Notes: generated by a model from the sequence alone, not told the origin. A stretch of 64,000 nt of DNA from JBBKWU01 sp037969035 (GCA_037969035.1 JBBKWU010000013.1:122991-186990), one strand, 5' to 3'. Shown: positions 51,273 to 61,662, numbered from the stretch's first letter. Translations and numbers: made by a program.

Positions 51273-54200
51273 ATGAGTGCATCAAAGACAACAAAAACCA
51301 ATACAAAATCAAAAAACAAAGAAAACAAGGCATTTAATCCTGCCAATGACGTCGATAGCTACACAGGTCGTAAACGCGTCCGTCGTTTCTTTGGTCATAT
51401 CGAAGAGATTGCTGATATGCCGAACCTGATCGAGGTTCAACGCCAATCTTACGAATTATTCCTACAGGCGGATGTTCCTGCTGAAGAGCGTAAAATGCAA
51501 GGTCTGCAAGAAGTGTTTACTTCTGTATTCCCGATCAAAGATTTCTCTGATCGCGCGGAAATTGACTTTGTCCGCTATGAACTTGAAGAGCCAAAATATG
51601 ATGTTGAAGAATGTCGCCAGCGCGATATGACTTTTGCAGCGCCACTTCGTGTTACGCTCCGCCTTTCTGTCTTTGATGTGGATGAAGATACGGGTTTGCG
51701 TTCTATTCGCGACATTAAAGAACAAGACGTATACATGGTTGATATGCCATTGATGACAAAAGAAGGTACTTTTGTTGTGAACGGTACTGAGCGTGTTATC
51801 GTTTCTCAGATGCACCGTTCACCTGGTGTGTTCTTTGACCATGATGGTGGTAAATCACACGCATCGGGCAAATACTTGTTCTCTGCCCGCGTTATTCCTT
51901 ACCGTGGTTCATGGCTCGATTTCGAATTTGATGCCAAAGACCAAATGTATGTTCGTATTGACCGTCGCCGTAAATTGCCAGTGACAACAATGCTGCGTGC
52001 GCTTGATAGTGCGGAAACTGTTGCTTACCGTGCTGATTGTGCGGAAAAAGACAAAGAAGTTGATCCGCTTTTGGTTCAAGGCATGTCAAACGAAGAAATT
52101 TTGGACACGTTTTATAACAAAATCGTTTACAAGCAGGATAAGAAAGGCTGGAAAACACCATTTGATTCAGATCGTATGCGCGGCGTGAAGCTGACATCTG
52201 ATTTGATCGATGCCAAAACAGGCAAGGTTGTTGAAGAAGCTGGTAAGAAAATCACACCACGCGGTGCGAAGAAACTTGCTGAAGATGGCTTGAAAGAAAT
52301 CTTGGTTCAGAACGAGCAGCTGATTAGCCAGTATCTTGCCACAGACATTTTCGACAATGAAACTGGTCAAGTTATTTTGGAAGCTGGTCATGAGATCACT
52401 GAAGAAGACTTGGCGACACTTGAGAAAATGAAAATCTCAGAGCTTCCTGTTCTTGCGATTGATCACTTTAACGTGGGCCCTTATGTTCGTAACACAATGC
52501 AGGTTGATAAATGTGATACACGCGAAGAAGCGTTGATCGATATCTACCGTGTTATGCGTCCGGGTGAGCCACCAACAGTTGAATCAGCGGATGCGTTGTT
52601 TAACTCTTTGTTCTTTGATCCTGAGCGTTATGACCTTTCTGCGGTTGGCCGTGTGAAAATGAATGCCCGTTTGGATCTGACTGCGGATGACCAATTCCGT
52701 ATTCTTTGCAAAGCTGACATTTTGGCAATCTTGAAATACTTACATGGCTTGAAAGATGGTCAAGGCGAGGTTGACGATATTGATAACCTTGGTAACCGTC
52801 GTGTTCGCTCTGTTGGTGAATTGATGGAAAACCAGATCCGCGTTGGTTTGCTTCGTATGGAGCGTGCTATTCGTGAGCGTATGTCTTCTGTTGAGATCGA
52901 CACATATATGCCGCATGATTTGATTAACTCTAAGCCTGCACAAGCCGCAGTACGTGAGTTCTTCGGTTCATCACAGCTTTCACAGTTTATGGACCAAACA
53001 AACCCATTGTCCGAGATCACGCATAAGCGTCGTCTTTCAGCATTGGGCCCTGGTGGTTTGACTCGTGAGCGCGCGGGCTTTGAAGTTCGTGACGTGCATC
53101 CAACTCACTATGGTCGTATTTGTCCGATTGAAACACCTGAGGGACCGAATATTGGTCTGATTAACTCATTGTCTACTTTTGCGCGTATCAATCAGTATGG
53201 CTTTATTGAAAGCCCATACCGTAAGATTTCAAATGCCAAAGTGACAGACGAAGTTGTTTACATGTCCGCGATGGAAGAAGCCAAATACACAATTGCGCAG
53301 GCCAATGCCGAGCTTGATAAGAGCGGTAAGTTTGTGTCTGAGTTTGTGTCTTGCCGTAAGACTGGCGAGAACGTGATGGCGATTCCTGAGCAAATCGAAT
53401 ATATCGACGTATCACCGAAACAGATGGTTTCTGTTGCGGCATCGCTTATCCCATTCTTGGAAAACGATGATGCGAACCGTGCATTGATGGGTTCGAACAT
53501 GATGCGTCAGGCTGTACCTTTGTTGCGCTCTGATGCGCCGCTTGTTGGTACAGGTATGGAATCAACTGTTGCTCGTGACTCTGGTGCTGCTGTTGCGGCC
53601 CGTCGTTCGGGTATTGTGACGAAAGTCGATGCAACACGTATCGTTATTCGTGCAACTGAAGAGCTTCGCTCTGATGAACCGACGGTTGATATCTACAAAA
53701 TGTCGAAATTCCAACGCTCAAACCAAAACACCTGCATTACGCAGCGTCCATTGGTTAAAGTTGGCGACGAGATTAAATCTGGTGATGTTATCGCTGATGG
53801 CCCAAGCACACAGCTTGGTGAGTTGGCTCTTGGTCGTAACGTGCTTGTCGCGTTTATGCCTTGGAACGGTTATAACTTCGAAGATTCGATCCTTCTATCC
53901 GAACGTATTGTTCGCGATGACGTTTACACATCTATTCACATCGAAGAGTACGAAGTGATGGCTCGTGATACGAAGCTCGGCACAGAAGAAATCACACGTG
54001 ATATTCCAAACGTTGGTGAAGAAGCACTGAAACACCTCGATGAGGCTGGTATTGTTCACATTGGTGCCGAAGTTGGCCCAGGCGACATTCTAGTTGGTAA
54101 AGTGACACCAAAAGGCGAAAGCCCGATGACTCCTGAAGAGAAGTTGTTGCGCGCGATCTTTGGTGAAAAAGCGGCTGATGTTAAAGATACATCACTACGC

Positions 54201-55559
54201 CTCCCCCCTGGTGGTCACGGTACAATCGTTGAAGTTCGTGTGTTTAACCGTCGCGGCGTTGATAAAGATGCGCGTGCAATGGCGATCGAACAAGAAGAAA
54301 TCAAACGTCTTGCAAAAGACCGTGATGATGAGCGCTTGATCCTTGAAGAAGGCTTTTATGGTCGTCTGAAAGACTTGCTCACTGGTCAGGACTTTGCATC
54401 AGGCCCGAAAGAGTTGAAAGTTAAGAAAGGCGAAAAAATTAAAACCGCTGATCTTGATGATATCAAGCACGGTCTATGGCGTCAGGTTAACGTTAAAGAC
54501 GAAGCACGTATGGAAGAAATTGAAGCCGTATCGAAAACATTCGATGACGCGGTGAATGATCTGAAAAAACGTTTCGAGTCTAAAGTTGAAAAACTTCAAC
54601 GTGGTGACGAATTGCTGCCGGGCGTGATGAAAATGGTTAAAGTTTTCGTTGCGATCAAACGCAAATTGCAACCTGGTGATAAAATGGCTGGTCGTCACGG
54701 TAACAAAGGTGTGGTTTCACGCATTATGCCGATTGAAAACATGCCTTACCTTGAAGACGGCACACCTGTTGATATCGTGTTGAACCCGCTTGGTGTTCCA
54801 TCACGTATGAACGTGGGTCAGATTTTGGAAACGCATTTGGGTTGGGCCTCTGCTGGTCTTGGTAAGCAAATCGGCGAAATGGTCGATAGCTTTGCCGACA
54901 AAGACAAGATGAGCGCTGACGAGAAGAAAAAACTCGGTGCGAAACTTAAAGATGTTTACGGTGACAGAGAATACAAAAACAAGGTTGAGATTCTGGATGA
55001 CACACAAGTCCTCGAGATGGCCAATAACCTTCGTGGCGGTGTGCCGATGGCAACACCTGTATTTGATGGTGCTGTAGAAAAAGACATTGATGAGCTTTTG
55101 ACACAAGCAGGACTTGCAACAACAGGTCAGGTGACATTGATTGATGGTCGTACAGGTGAAAAATTCCACCGTCAGGTTACCGTTGGTTACATCTACATGT
55201 TGAAACTGCATCACTTGGTTGATGACAAGATTCACGCCCGTTCGATTGGGCCGTATTCTCTTGTCACACAGCAGCCACTTGGCGGTAAAGCACAGTTCGG
55301 TGGTCAGCGCTTTGGTGAGATGGAAGTGTGGGCATTGCAGGCTTATGGTGCTGCGTACACGCTTCAAGAAATGCTTACTGTTAAGTCTGATGACGTGGCT
55401 GGCCGTTCTAAAGTTTATGAGAGCATCGTGCGCGGTGAAGATAACTTTGAAATCGGCATCCCTGAATCATTCAACGTTTTGGTGAAAGAGATTAAAGCTC
55501 TGGGTCTGAACATTGATATGAAACAAAGCAGTACGGATAAAAACTCTGAAAGTGCGTAA
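51273..55559 (+). CDS. rpoB: RNA polymerase beta subunit
   Basis: 1428 residues. Hallmarks: the rifampicin region GSSQLSQFMDQTNPLSEITHKRRLSALGPGG, ETPEGPNIGLINSL, GYNFEDSI, GRHGNKGVVS and the C-terminal GGKAQFGGQRFGEMEVWALQAYGAA. Rifampicin-site residues D, H and S look wild type. A normal alphaproteobacterial length. GTAAGGACAAATAAAG precedes the ATG. It is not followed by rpoC but by five small genes. Confidence 0.98.
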   Translation: MSASKTTKTNTKSKNKENKAFNPANDVDSYTGRKRVRRFFGHIEEIADMPNLIEVQRQSYELFLQADVPAEERKMQGLQEVFTSVFPIKDFSDRAEIDFVRYELEEPKYDVEECRQRDMTFAAPLRVTLRLSVFDVDEDTGLRSIRDIKEQDVYMVDMPLMTKEGTFVVNGTERVIVSQMHRSPGVFFDHDGGKSHASGKYLFSARVIPYRGSWLDFEFDAKDQMYVRIDRRRKLPVTTMLRALDSAETVAYRADCAEKDKEVDPLLVQGMSNEEILDTFYNKIVYKQDKKGWKTPFDSDRMRGVKLTSDLIDAKTGKVVEEAGKKITPRGAKKLAEDGLKEILVQNEQLISQYLATDIFDNETGQVILEAGHEITEEDLATLEKMKISELPVLAIDHFNVGPYVRNTMQVDKCDTREEALIDIYRVMRPGEPPTVESADALFNSLFFDPERYDLSAVGRVKMNARLDLTADDQFRILCKADILAILKYLHGLKDGQGEVDDIDNLGNRRVRSVGELMENQIRVGLLRMERAIRERMSSVEIDTYMPHDLINSKPAQAAVREFFGSSQLSQFMDQTNPLSEITHKRRLSALGPGGLTRERAGFEVRDVHPTHYGRICPIETPEGPNIGLINSLSTFARINQYGFIESPYRKISNAKVTDEVVYMSAMEEAKYTIAQANAELDKSGKFVSEFVSCRKTGENVMAIPEQIEYIDVSPKQMVSVAASLIPFLENDDANRALMGSNMMRQAVPLLRSDAPLVGTGMESTVARDSGAAVAARRSGIVTKVDATRIVIRATEELRSDEPTVDIYKMSKFQRSNQNTCITQRPLVKVGDEIKSGDVIADGPSTQLGELALGRNVLVAFMPWNGYNFEDSILLSERIVRDDVYTSIHIEEYEVMARDTKLGTEEITRDIPNVGEEALKHLDEAGIVHIGAEVGPGDILVGKVTPKGESPMTPEEKLLRAIFGEKAADVKDTSLRLPPGGHGTIVEVRVFNRRGVDKDARAMAIEQEEIKRLAKDRDDERLILEEGFYGRLKDLLTGQDFASGPKELKVKKGEKIKTADLDDIKHGLWRQVNVKDEARMEEIEAVSKTFDDAVNDLKKRFESKVEKLQRGDELLPGVMKMVKVFVAIKRKLQPGDKMAGRHGNKGVVSRIMPIENMPYLEDGTPVDIVLNPLGVPSRMNVGQILETHLGWASAGLGKQIGEMVDSFADKDKMSADEKKKLGAKLKDVYGDREYKNKVEILDDTQVLEMANNLRGGVPMATPVFDGAVEKDIDELLTQAGLATTGQVTLIDGRTGEKFHRQVTVGYIYMLKLHHLVDDKIHARSIGPYSLVTQQPLGGKAQFGGQRFGEMEVWALQAYGAAYTLQEMLTVKSDDVAGRSKVYESIVRGEDNFEIGIPESFNVLVKEIKALGLNIDMKQSSTDKNSESA

Positions 55560-55598
55560 TACTCTAATTTTAAACATTTAAAAAAAAGGAGATTAACT

Positions 55599-55757
55599 AT
55601 GAGCAATAAGGATAGACCAGACCATAAACACCCAAAGATGCCACCGCTTGATCCGCCACCAAAGAACCCTAATGGACAAGGTGGTAACAATGGATCTGTA
55701 GAATCAGATAAAGGTCATATTGGTGGGCCAACAAAGAGACCAGATCCTAAACCATAG
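55599..55757 (+). CDS. Small Pro/Lys/Asn-rich protein directly after rpoB
   Basis: 52 residues, Pro-, Lys-, Asn- and Gly-rich (MSNKDRPDHKHPKMPPLDPP at the start), probably disordered. A perfect AAAGGAG lies eight bases before the ATG, which is why I call it coding despite its size. It starts 40 bases after rpoB. First of five small genes between rpoB and rpoC. No homologue recognised. Confidence 0.6.
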   Translation: MSNKDRPDHKHPKMPPLDPPPKNPNGQGGNNGSVESDKGHIGGPTKRPDPKP

Positions 55758-55776
55758 ATAGAAGAACAATTATAAT

Positions 55777-56010
55777 ATGACGCTTACTACGGTATATTTA
55801 AAACCTGCAACGCCCGCTGATGAACAGACTGCTGTTTCATTGATTAAGGGCGTTACAGGTAAATTTGCGGCTGTTGCGTTAGATGAAGGTGGAAACCCAA
55901 TGTTGACGGTGAAACTGGATGATGCGGGACATCGCGAACTTGATTTGGCGATTGGTTGCATTAACGAACAAGCTGGCATGCCAGTTCTTGAACGTGTTTA
56001 CGGATTGTAG
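55777..56010 (+). CDS. Small hypothetical protein 2 between rpoB and rpoC
   Basis: 77 residues with a regular alpha/beta pattern (TVYLKPATPADEQTAVSLIK, then PMLTVKLDDAGHRELDLAIG). No cysteine-based or catalytic motif. AGAAGAA lies 12 bases before the ATG. It starts 20 bases after the previous stop. Unknown function. Confidence 0.65.
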   Translation: MTLTTVYLKPATPADEQTAVSLIKGVTGKFAAVALDEGGNPMLTVKLDDAGHRELDLAIGCINEQAGMPVLERVYGL

Positions 56011-56025
56011 AGAAAGAGAATTTTG

Positions 56026-56277
56026 ATGCCTACTTTAAGACGAGTAATACAGGATTTACAAAGATACGGTTATAACGAGAGTCGTGCCGCGGAGAAGAAA
56101 AGTCTTTTTGCTGCGGAATTTGCAGAAAAAGTTCGTGGCGTTATACCAGAGGCAACAGACGAGCAGATTTCTTTGCTTCAGAAGGTTTTTAGTGAAGGCG
56201 AAATGCGAGTGACAACGGTTTATGATATGAATCCTGTCGCGCCGTTTATGACATTAACACCGATGAGAAGACGATAA
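56026..56277 (+). CDS. Small hypothetical protein 3 between rpoB and rpoC
   Basis: 83 residues, mostly helical and basic (MPTLRRVIQDLQRYGYNESR). It starts at the ATG, not the TTG just before it, with AGAGAAAGAGAA upstream. It ends with MTLTPMRRR one base before the next gene. Unknown function. Confidence 0.65.
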   Translation: MPTLRRVIQDLQRYGYNESRAAEKKSLFAAEFAEKVRGVIPEATDEQISLLQKVFSEGEMRVTTVYDMNPVAPFMTLTPMRRR

Positions 56278-56278
56278 G

Positions 56279-56527
56279 ATGAGTGAATTAAACGGACATT
56301 TCGGCGGTACTGTGACAGCCATGGATGAGAAAGGCGCGACAATTAAAATCGAGAGCGTTTATCTAGCGGGTGACATTCAAGCGGGCGATTTGGTAAGAGC
56401 TTTCCGCGAAGACTTTGCGACCCAACAAGCACCAGGTGTTGCTGTTGGCGGATATGTTGAGGGCAATGTTGTCAGACCTGTGAAAGATAGTGAATACGGA
56501 TTTATAAACGTTACAAGAACTGTTTAA
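56279..56527 (+). CDS. Small hypothetical protein 4 between rpoB and rpoC
   Basis: 82 residues, beta-rich (GGTVTAMDEKGATIKIESVY, VGGYVEGNVVRPV), perhaps a small barrel or OB-like fold. The start lies one base after the previous stop, with translational coupling likely. No family recognised. Confidence 0.65.
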   Translation: MSELNGHFGGTVTAMDEKGATIKIESVYLAGDIQAGDLVRAFREDFATQQAPGVAVGGYVEGNVVRPVKDSEYGFINVTRTV

Positions 56528-56536
56528 GGTAAAAAA

Positions 56537-56842
56537 ATGAGCGATGAAATTGGTTATATTGTAACGGCTTCAACACCTGAATTGGAAGAAAACCGACGTC
56601 AAAACGGAGGAATGTTAACCAAGGAGTTTTTTATGAAAGCTTCGACGGTTATTCAGGCAAATGAGGCAAAGCTTAAATCGCTTGTCGCGGAATATGATGG
56701 CGCGGTTAGCCAGCTATCGAGAACGCAATTAGGCGTATGGGTGCCGAAACATAAGAGCGGTTTGTTTGATCGTGATGCTCGTTTGAAGGATTTGCCCTTC
56801 AATATAAATAAAGATGACGGGCCGAAGGCCAAACTTTTATAA
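56537..56842 (+). CDS. Small hypothetical protein 5 between rpoB and rpoC
   Basis: 101 residues, mostly helical (ELEENRRQNGGMLTKEFFMK, QANEAKLKSLVAEYDGAV) with a Lys/Asp-rich tail. AAGGTAAAAAA precedes the ATG. It ends 73 bases before rpoC. No terminator separates it from rpoC, whose own ribosome site is AAGGAAGCG. Unknown function. Confidence 0.65.
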   Translation: MSDEIGYIVTASTPELEENRRQNGGMLTKEFFMKASTVIQANEAKLKSLVAEYDGAVSQLSRTQLGVWVPKHKSGLFDRDARLKDLPFNINKDDGPKAKLL

Positions 56843-56914
56843 ATTAAAGAATTTAACTAGGTATTTGTCTTAATAAACGACAAAAGATTTAAGGGTAGAA
56901 AAGGAAGCGCAAAA

Positions 56915-59900
56915 ATGAATGAACTGATGAACTTATTCGGTCAACCAACAGGACCACAAAGTTTTGATTCGATCCGGATTTCTATTGCATCACCGGAACA
57001 GATCAATAGCTGGTCTTTTGGTGAAGTGAAGAAGCCAGAGACAATTAACTACCGTACGTTCAAACCTGAAAAAGATGGTTTGTTCTGTGCCCGTATCTTC
57101 GGTCCTGTGAAGGATTACGAATGTCTTTGCGGTAAATACAAGCGCATGAAATACAAAGGCATCATTTGTGAAAAATGTGGCGTTGAAGTTACATTGACAA
57201 AAGTTCGCCGTGAACGCATGGGTCATATTGATCTCGCTGCTCCTGTTGCTCATATCTGGTTCTTGAAATCGCTTCCTTCAAGAATTGGTTTGATGATGGA
57301 CATGACGTTGAAAGAACTTGAGCGCGTTCTTTACTTTGAAAACTTCATTGTTATTGACCCAGGCATGACGCCGCTGAAACCATTACAGCTTTTGTCTGAA
57401 GAAGAATTCATGGATGCCCAAGACGAGTATGGCGATGAAAACTTCCGCGCTGGTATCGGTGCTGAAGCTATGAAAGAAATCATGTCTACAATTGATCTCG
57501 AAGTTGTTCGCGATCAAGTTGAGGAAGATTTGCGTGAAACAAATTCAGAAGCCAAGCGTAAAAAATACGTGAAGCGTTTGAAATTGCTTGAAGCTTTCAT
57601 CTCATCAGGCACACGTCCTGAATGGATGATTTTGGACGTTGTTCCAGTGCTTCCGCCTGAGTTGCGTCCATTGGTGCCACTAGATGGTGGTCGTTTTGCG
57701 ACATCTGATTTGAACGATTTGTACCGCCGCGTGATTAACCGTAACAACCGTTTGAAACGTTTGATCGAATTGCGCGCACCTGACATTATCGTGCGTAACG
57801 AAAAGAGAATGTTGCAGGAATCTGTCGATGCGTTGTTTGATAACGGCCGTCGTGGTCGCGTGATTACGGGTGCGAACAAGCGTCCGCTTAAATCATTGTC
57901 AGACATGCTTAAAGGTAAACAAGGTCGTTTCCGTCAGAACTTGCTCGGTAAACGTGTTGATTACTCCGGTCGTTCTGTGATCGTGGTGGGCCCTGAGCTT
58001 AAATTGCACCAATGTGGTATTCCGAAGAAAATGGCACTTGAGCTGTTTAAACCGTTCATTTACCACAAGTTGGAAATTTACGGCATGGCCACAACGGTTA
58101 AAGCCGCGAAGAAGATGGTTGAAAAAGAACGTCCAGAAGTTTGGGATATCCTCGAAGAAGTTATCCGCGAACACCCTGTGATGCTGAACCGTGCGCCGAC
58201 ATTGCACAGACTTGGTATTCAGGCGTTTGAACCAATCTTGATCGAAGGTAAAGCGATTCAGCTTCACCCGCTCGTATGTACAGCCTTTAACGCTGACTTC
58301 GACGGTGACCAGATGGCTGTTCACGTACCATTGGCGATTGAAGCACAGCTTGAAGCCCGTTGCTTGATGATGTCTACAAACAACATTTTGTCACCTGCGA
58401 ACGGTAAACCGATTATCGTTCCATCACAGGATATTGTTCTTGGTCTTTATTACTTGTCGATTGCACTTGATAAGCAAAAAGGCGAAGGCATGATTTTCCG
58501 TGGTGCTGGTGAAATCACACACGCTTTAGAAGCTGGTGTTGTGACGCTGCATGCGAAAATCAAATCCCGTTACGAGACAATCGACGAAGAAGGTAACAAG
58601 ATTATCCAAATCGTTGAATCAACACCGGGTCGTATCTTGATTTCCGAGCTTTTGCCGCGCCACATTAAAGTGCCGTTTAGCTTGATTAATCAGGTTCTCA
58701 CGAAAAAAGAACTAACCAACATTATTGACGAGGTTTATCGTCATTGTGGTCAGAAAGACACAGTAATTTTCTGTGATCGTATGATGAAACTCGGTTTCCG
58801 TTACGCTTGTATCGCGGGTATTTCATTCGGTAAATCTGACTTGGTTATTCCTGAGGAAAAACAAACTCTGGTTGATGAAGCCAAGAACAAGGTTACAGAA
58901 TTCGAACAGCAATATATGGATGGTCTGATTACAAAGGGCGAGAAATATAACAAAGTTATCGATATCTGGTCCAAATGTACGGACGATGTTGCCGACGCCA
59001 TGATGGCGAAGATTTCCAACATTGACGAAGGAAACTTGAACTCGGTTTACATGATGGCGCACTCTGGTGCTCGTGGTTCTGCAGCGCAGATCCGTCAGCT
59101 CGCTGGTATGCGTGGTTTGATGGCAAAACCATCAGGCGAAATCATCGAAAACCCGATTATCTCGAACTTTAAAGAAGGCCTATCTGTGCTTGAGTACTTC
59201 AACTCGACGCACGGTGCACGTAAAGGTCTTGCTGATACAGCGCTTAAGACAGCGAACTCTGGTTATCTGACACGTCGTTTGGTTGATGTGGCGCAGGATG
59301 CCGTTGTTGTATCTGAGGACTGTGGTACGGAGCTGGGTATTACAATGACAGCCGTGATGAGCGGTACAGATGTTATTGTATCACTTGCGGAACGTATCCT
59401 TGGTCGCTGTGGTGCTCTTGATATCAAACACCCACTAACGGGCGATTTGATTATCAAATCAGGTGAGATCATTGACGAAGTGAAAGCGGACGAAATTGAA
59501 ACTGCTGGTATTGATTCCATTTTGGTTCGTTCTGCTCTTACATGTGAAATACCAACTGGTATTTGTGCAGCTTGTTATGGTCGTGACCTTGCACGTGGTA
59601 CGAAGGTGAATATGGGTGAGGCAGTCGGCGTTATGGCGGCACAGTCCATCGGTGAGCCTGGTACACAGCTTACAATGCGTACATTCCACATTGGTGGTGC
59701 GGCGCAGCGTGGCGCGGAACAGAACTCTGTTGAATCACCTGTTGACGGTAAAGTCGTTATCAAAAACCAAAACGTTGTTAAAAACTCCGACGGTATTGCG
59801 ATCGTTATGGGTCGTAACACTGAAGTTGCAATCGTTGATGCCAAGGGCAAAGAGAAAATGTCTCACCGTCTGCCATATGGTTCACGTTTGCTCGTGGAAG

Positions 59901-61126
59901 ACGGCGCGAAGGTTAAAGCTGGCGATAAGGTCGGCGAGTGGGACCCATTCACGATTCCAATTATCACGGAAAAAGACGGTGTGGCTCACTACTATGACTT
60001 GGTTGAAGGTATTTCGATCTCTGACCAAATCGATGAAGCCACAGGTATTGGTTCTAAGGTTATTATTGACTGGCGTTCACAGCCTAAAGGCAGTGATTTG
60101 AAGCCACGTATTTCTTTGACAGACAAAAAAGGCAAAATCATTGAATTGCCTAACGGTCTGCCAGCGAATTACTATATGTCTGTGGATGCGGTTCTTTCCG
60201 TTGAAAACGGACAAGAAGTCAAAGCCGGTGACATTATTGGTCGTATTCCACGCGAAACATCTAAAACGCGCGATATTACAGGTGGTCTGCCACGTGTTGC
60301 GGAGCTTTTCGAAGCCCGTCGCCCGAAAGACTTTGCTGTTATTTCCGAAATGGATGGTCAGGTTGAGTTTGGTAAAGATTACAAATCCAAACGCCGTATC
60401 GTTGTGAAACCGCTTGATGGTTCCGAGCAATCCGAATACTTGATCCCGAAAGGCCGTCACTTGGCCGTTCACGAAGGTGACTTCGTGCGTAAGGGTGATC
60501 CGCTTTTGGATGGTGCTTTGGTACCGCACGATATTCTGGATGTTATGGGTGTTGAAGCTTTGGCTGAATACCTCGTTAACGAAATTCAGGACGTTTACCG
60601 CCTGCAGGGTGTGAAAATCAACGATAAGCATATCGAAGTGATCTCACGTCAAATGTTGCAGAAAGTGGAAGTTCAAAAACCAGGTGATACGACGTTCCTC
60701 GTGGGCGAAGAAGTTGACCGTGGTGAATTCGAAGCAGCGAACCAGAAATACATTGAGAGCGGTAAATTGCCAGCCGAAGGCAAGCCTGTTCTACAAGGTA
60801 TTACAAAAGCGTCATTGCAAACACGCAGCTTTATCTCTGCGGCATCGTTCCAGGAGACAACACGTGTTCTTACTGACGCTGCCACACAAGGTAAAGTCGA
60901 CAAGTTGATTGGTCTGAAAGAAAACGTGATCGTGGGTCGTTTGATCCCTGCGGGTACGGGTGCTTACGTGAACCAAGTGCGTAAACTTGCTGCTGACCGT
61001 GATGCGATTGCAATCGCCGCGCAACAGGAGATCGAAGCATTGGCACAGGCGCAAGCCGGTGAAGCACTTCCTGAACCTGAGAGCGATGATTCAGCGGATG
61101 AGCATAAAGAAGCTGCAAACGGCTAG
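56915..61126 (+). CDS. rpoC: RNA polymerase beta-prime subunit
   Basis: 1403 residues. N-terminal zinc ribbon (CLCGKYKRMKYKGIICEKCG), active-site NADFDGDQM with D461, D463 and D465 chelating catalytic magnesium, bridge and trigger helices in the AHSGARGSAAQIRQLAGMRGLM region, and the GEPGTQLTMRTFHIGG block. Complete and of normal length. It is separated from rpoB by five small genes, an unusual arrangement. Confidence 0.98.
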   Translation: MNELMNLFGQPTGPQSFDSIRISIASPEQINSWSFGEVKKPETINYRTFKPEKDGLFCARIFGPVKDYECLCGKYKRMKYKGIICEKCGVEVTLTKVRRERMGHIDLAAPVAHIWFLKSLPSRIGLMMDMTLKELERVLYFENFIVIDPGMTPLKPLQLLSEEEFMDAQDEYGDENFRAGIGAEAMKEIMSTIDLEVVRDQVEEDLRETNSEAKRKKYVKRLKLLEAFISSGTRPEWMILDVVPVLPPELRPLVPLDGGRFATSDLNDLYRRVINRNNRLKRLIELRAPDIIVRNEKRMLQESVDALFDNGRRGRVITGANKRPLKSLSDMLKGKQGRFRQNLLGKRVDYSGRSVIVVGPELKLHQCGIPKKMALELFKPFIYHKLEIYGMATTVKAAKKMVEKERPEVWDILEEVIREHPVMLNRAPTLHRLGIQAFEPILIEGKAIQLHPLVCTAFNADFDGDQMAVHVPLAIEAQLEARCLMMSTNNILSPANGKPIIVPSQDIVLGLYYLSIALDKQKGEGMIFRGAGEITHALEAGVVTLHAKIKSRYETIDEEGNKIIQIVESTPGRILISELLPRHIKVPFSLINQVLTKKELTNIIDEVYRHCGQKDTVIFCDRMMKLGFRYACIAGISFGKSDLVIPEEKQTLVDEAKNKVTEFEQQYMDGLITKGEKYNKVIDIWSKCTDDVADAMMAKISNIDEGNLNSVYMMAHSGARGSAAQIRQLAGMRGLMAKPSGEIIENPIISNFKEGLSVLEYFNSTHGARKGLADTALKTANSGYLTRRLVDVAQDAVVVSEDCGTELGITMTAVMSGTDVIVSLAERILGRCGALDIKHPLTGDLIIKSGEIIDEVKADEIETAGIDSILVRSALTCEIPTGICAACYGRDLARGTKVNMGEAVGVMAAQSIGEPGTQLTMRTFHIGGAAQRGAEQNSVESPVDGKVVIKNQNVVKNSDGIAIVMGRNTEVAIVDAKGKEKMSHRLPYGSRLLVEDGAKVKAGDKVGEWDPFTIPIITEKDGVAHYYDLVEGISISDQIDEATGIGSKVIIDWRSQPKGSDLKPRISLTDKKGKIIELPNGLPANYYMSVDAVLSVENGQEVKAGDIIGRIPRETSKTRDITGGLPRVAELFEARRPKDFAVISEMDGQVEFGKDYKSKRRIVVKPLDGSEQSEYLIPKGRHLAVHEGDFVRKGDPLLDGALVPHDILDVMGVEALAEYLVNEIQDVYRLQGVKINDKHIEVISRQMLQKVEVQKPGDTTFLVGEEVDRGEFEAANQKYIESGKLPAEGKPVLQGITKASLQTRSFISAASFQETTRVLTDAATQGKVDKLIGLKENVIVGRLIPAGTGAYVNQVRKLAADRDAIAIAAQQEIEALAQAQAGEALPEPESDDSADEHKEAANG

Positions 61127-61150
61127 TCTTTAGCAAAATATGAGAATTAG

Positions 61151-61180
61151 AAAAGCCCTCCTAAATAGGCGGGCTTTTTT
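61151..61180 (+). terminator. Intrinsic terminator after rpoC
   Basis: Stem AAAAGCCCTCC/GGCGGGCTTTT (61151-61161, 61168-61178; one mismatch) with a TAAATA loop and T-run. Ends the rpoB-rpoC unit. Confidence 0.85.
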
Positions 61181-61263
61181 GACATATTTTTTTGACATAT
61201 AATGCAATGACAGCTATAAGTTTATCTACTATCGACATTATAATAAACAATGGGACAAATTTG

Positions 61264-61626
61264 ATGAAAAAAATCTTTGCGTGTGTGGCTGGAGCAACCT
61301 TTTTATGTGCGGGAAGTGTTGATGTTAGTAAATTTGAACTGGCGGCAAGACAGGCCGAAAGAATTGATCAGGATTTCCCTGGTTATGAAGAAGGGTTTTA
61401 TAATGCCTTTCCTCGGGGGACTCTGGACGTAGAAAGTTTACATCCGGATATATCTGGTGATGGTTACAAAAGAGGGTACTCCATGAAATTGCACTTAGCA
61501 TTTTATCATCTGGCTCGGCAAAAGGTCATAGGGACAGATCAAAACTGCGTTTATGATACGGTGCGATTGCGTTTCCCTTTTGTGAAAATTGATAGGGATA
61601 CGACGGTTGAATGCAGCCCGAAGTAG
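61264..61626 (+). CDS. Small secreted hypothetical protein after rpoC
   Basis: 120 residues with a signal peptide-like start, MKKIFACVAGATFLCAGSVD; the internal cysteine in FLCAGS could be a lipobox-like site but lacks the usual spacing. Two later cysteines (NCVYDT, ECSPK) may form a disulfide. A weak ribosome site. The ATG at 61264 is preferred over one at 61207, which would place an Ile-rich leader in front. It is enclosed by terminators on both sides. No family recognised. Confidence 0.6.
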   Translation: MKKIFACVAGATFLCAGSVDVSKFELAARQAERIDQDFPGYEEGFYNAFPRGTLDVESLHPDISGDGYKRGYSMKLHLAFYHLARQKVIGTDQNCVYDTVRLRFPFVKIDRDTTVECSPK

Positions 61627-61662
61627 GTATTTTTTAGCCATCTTATAAGATAATATTTTTAT

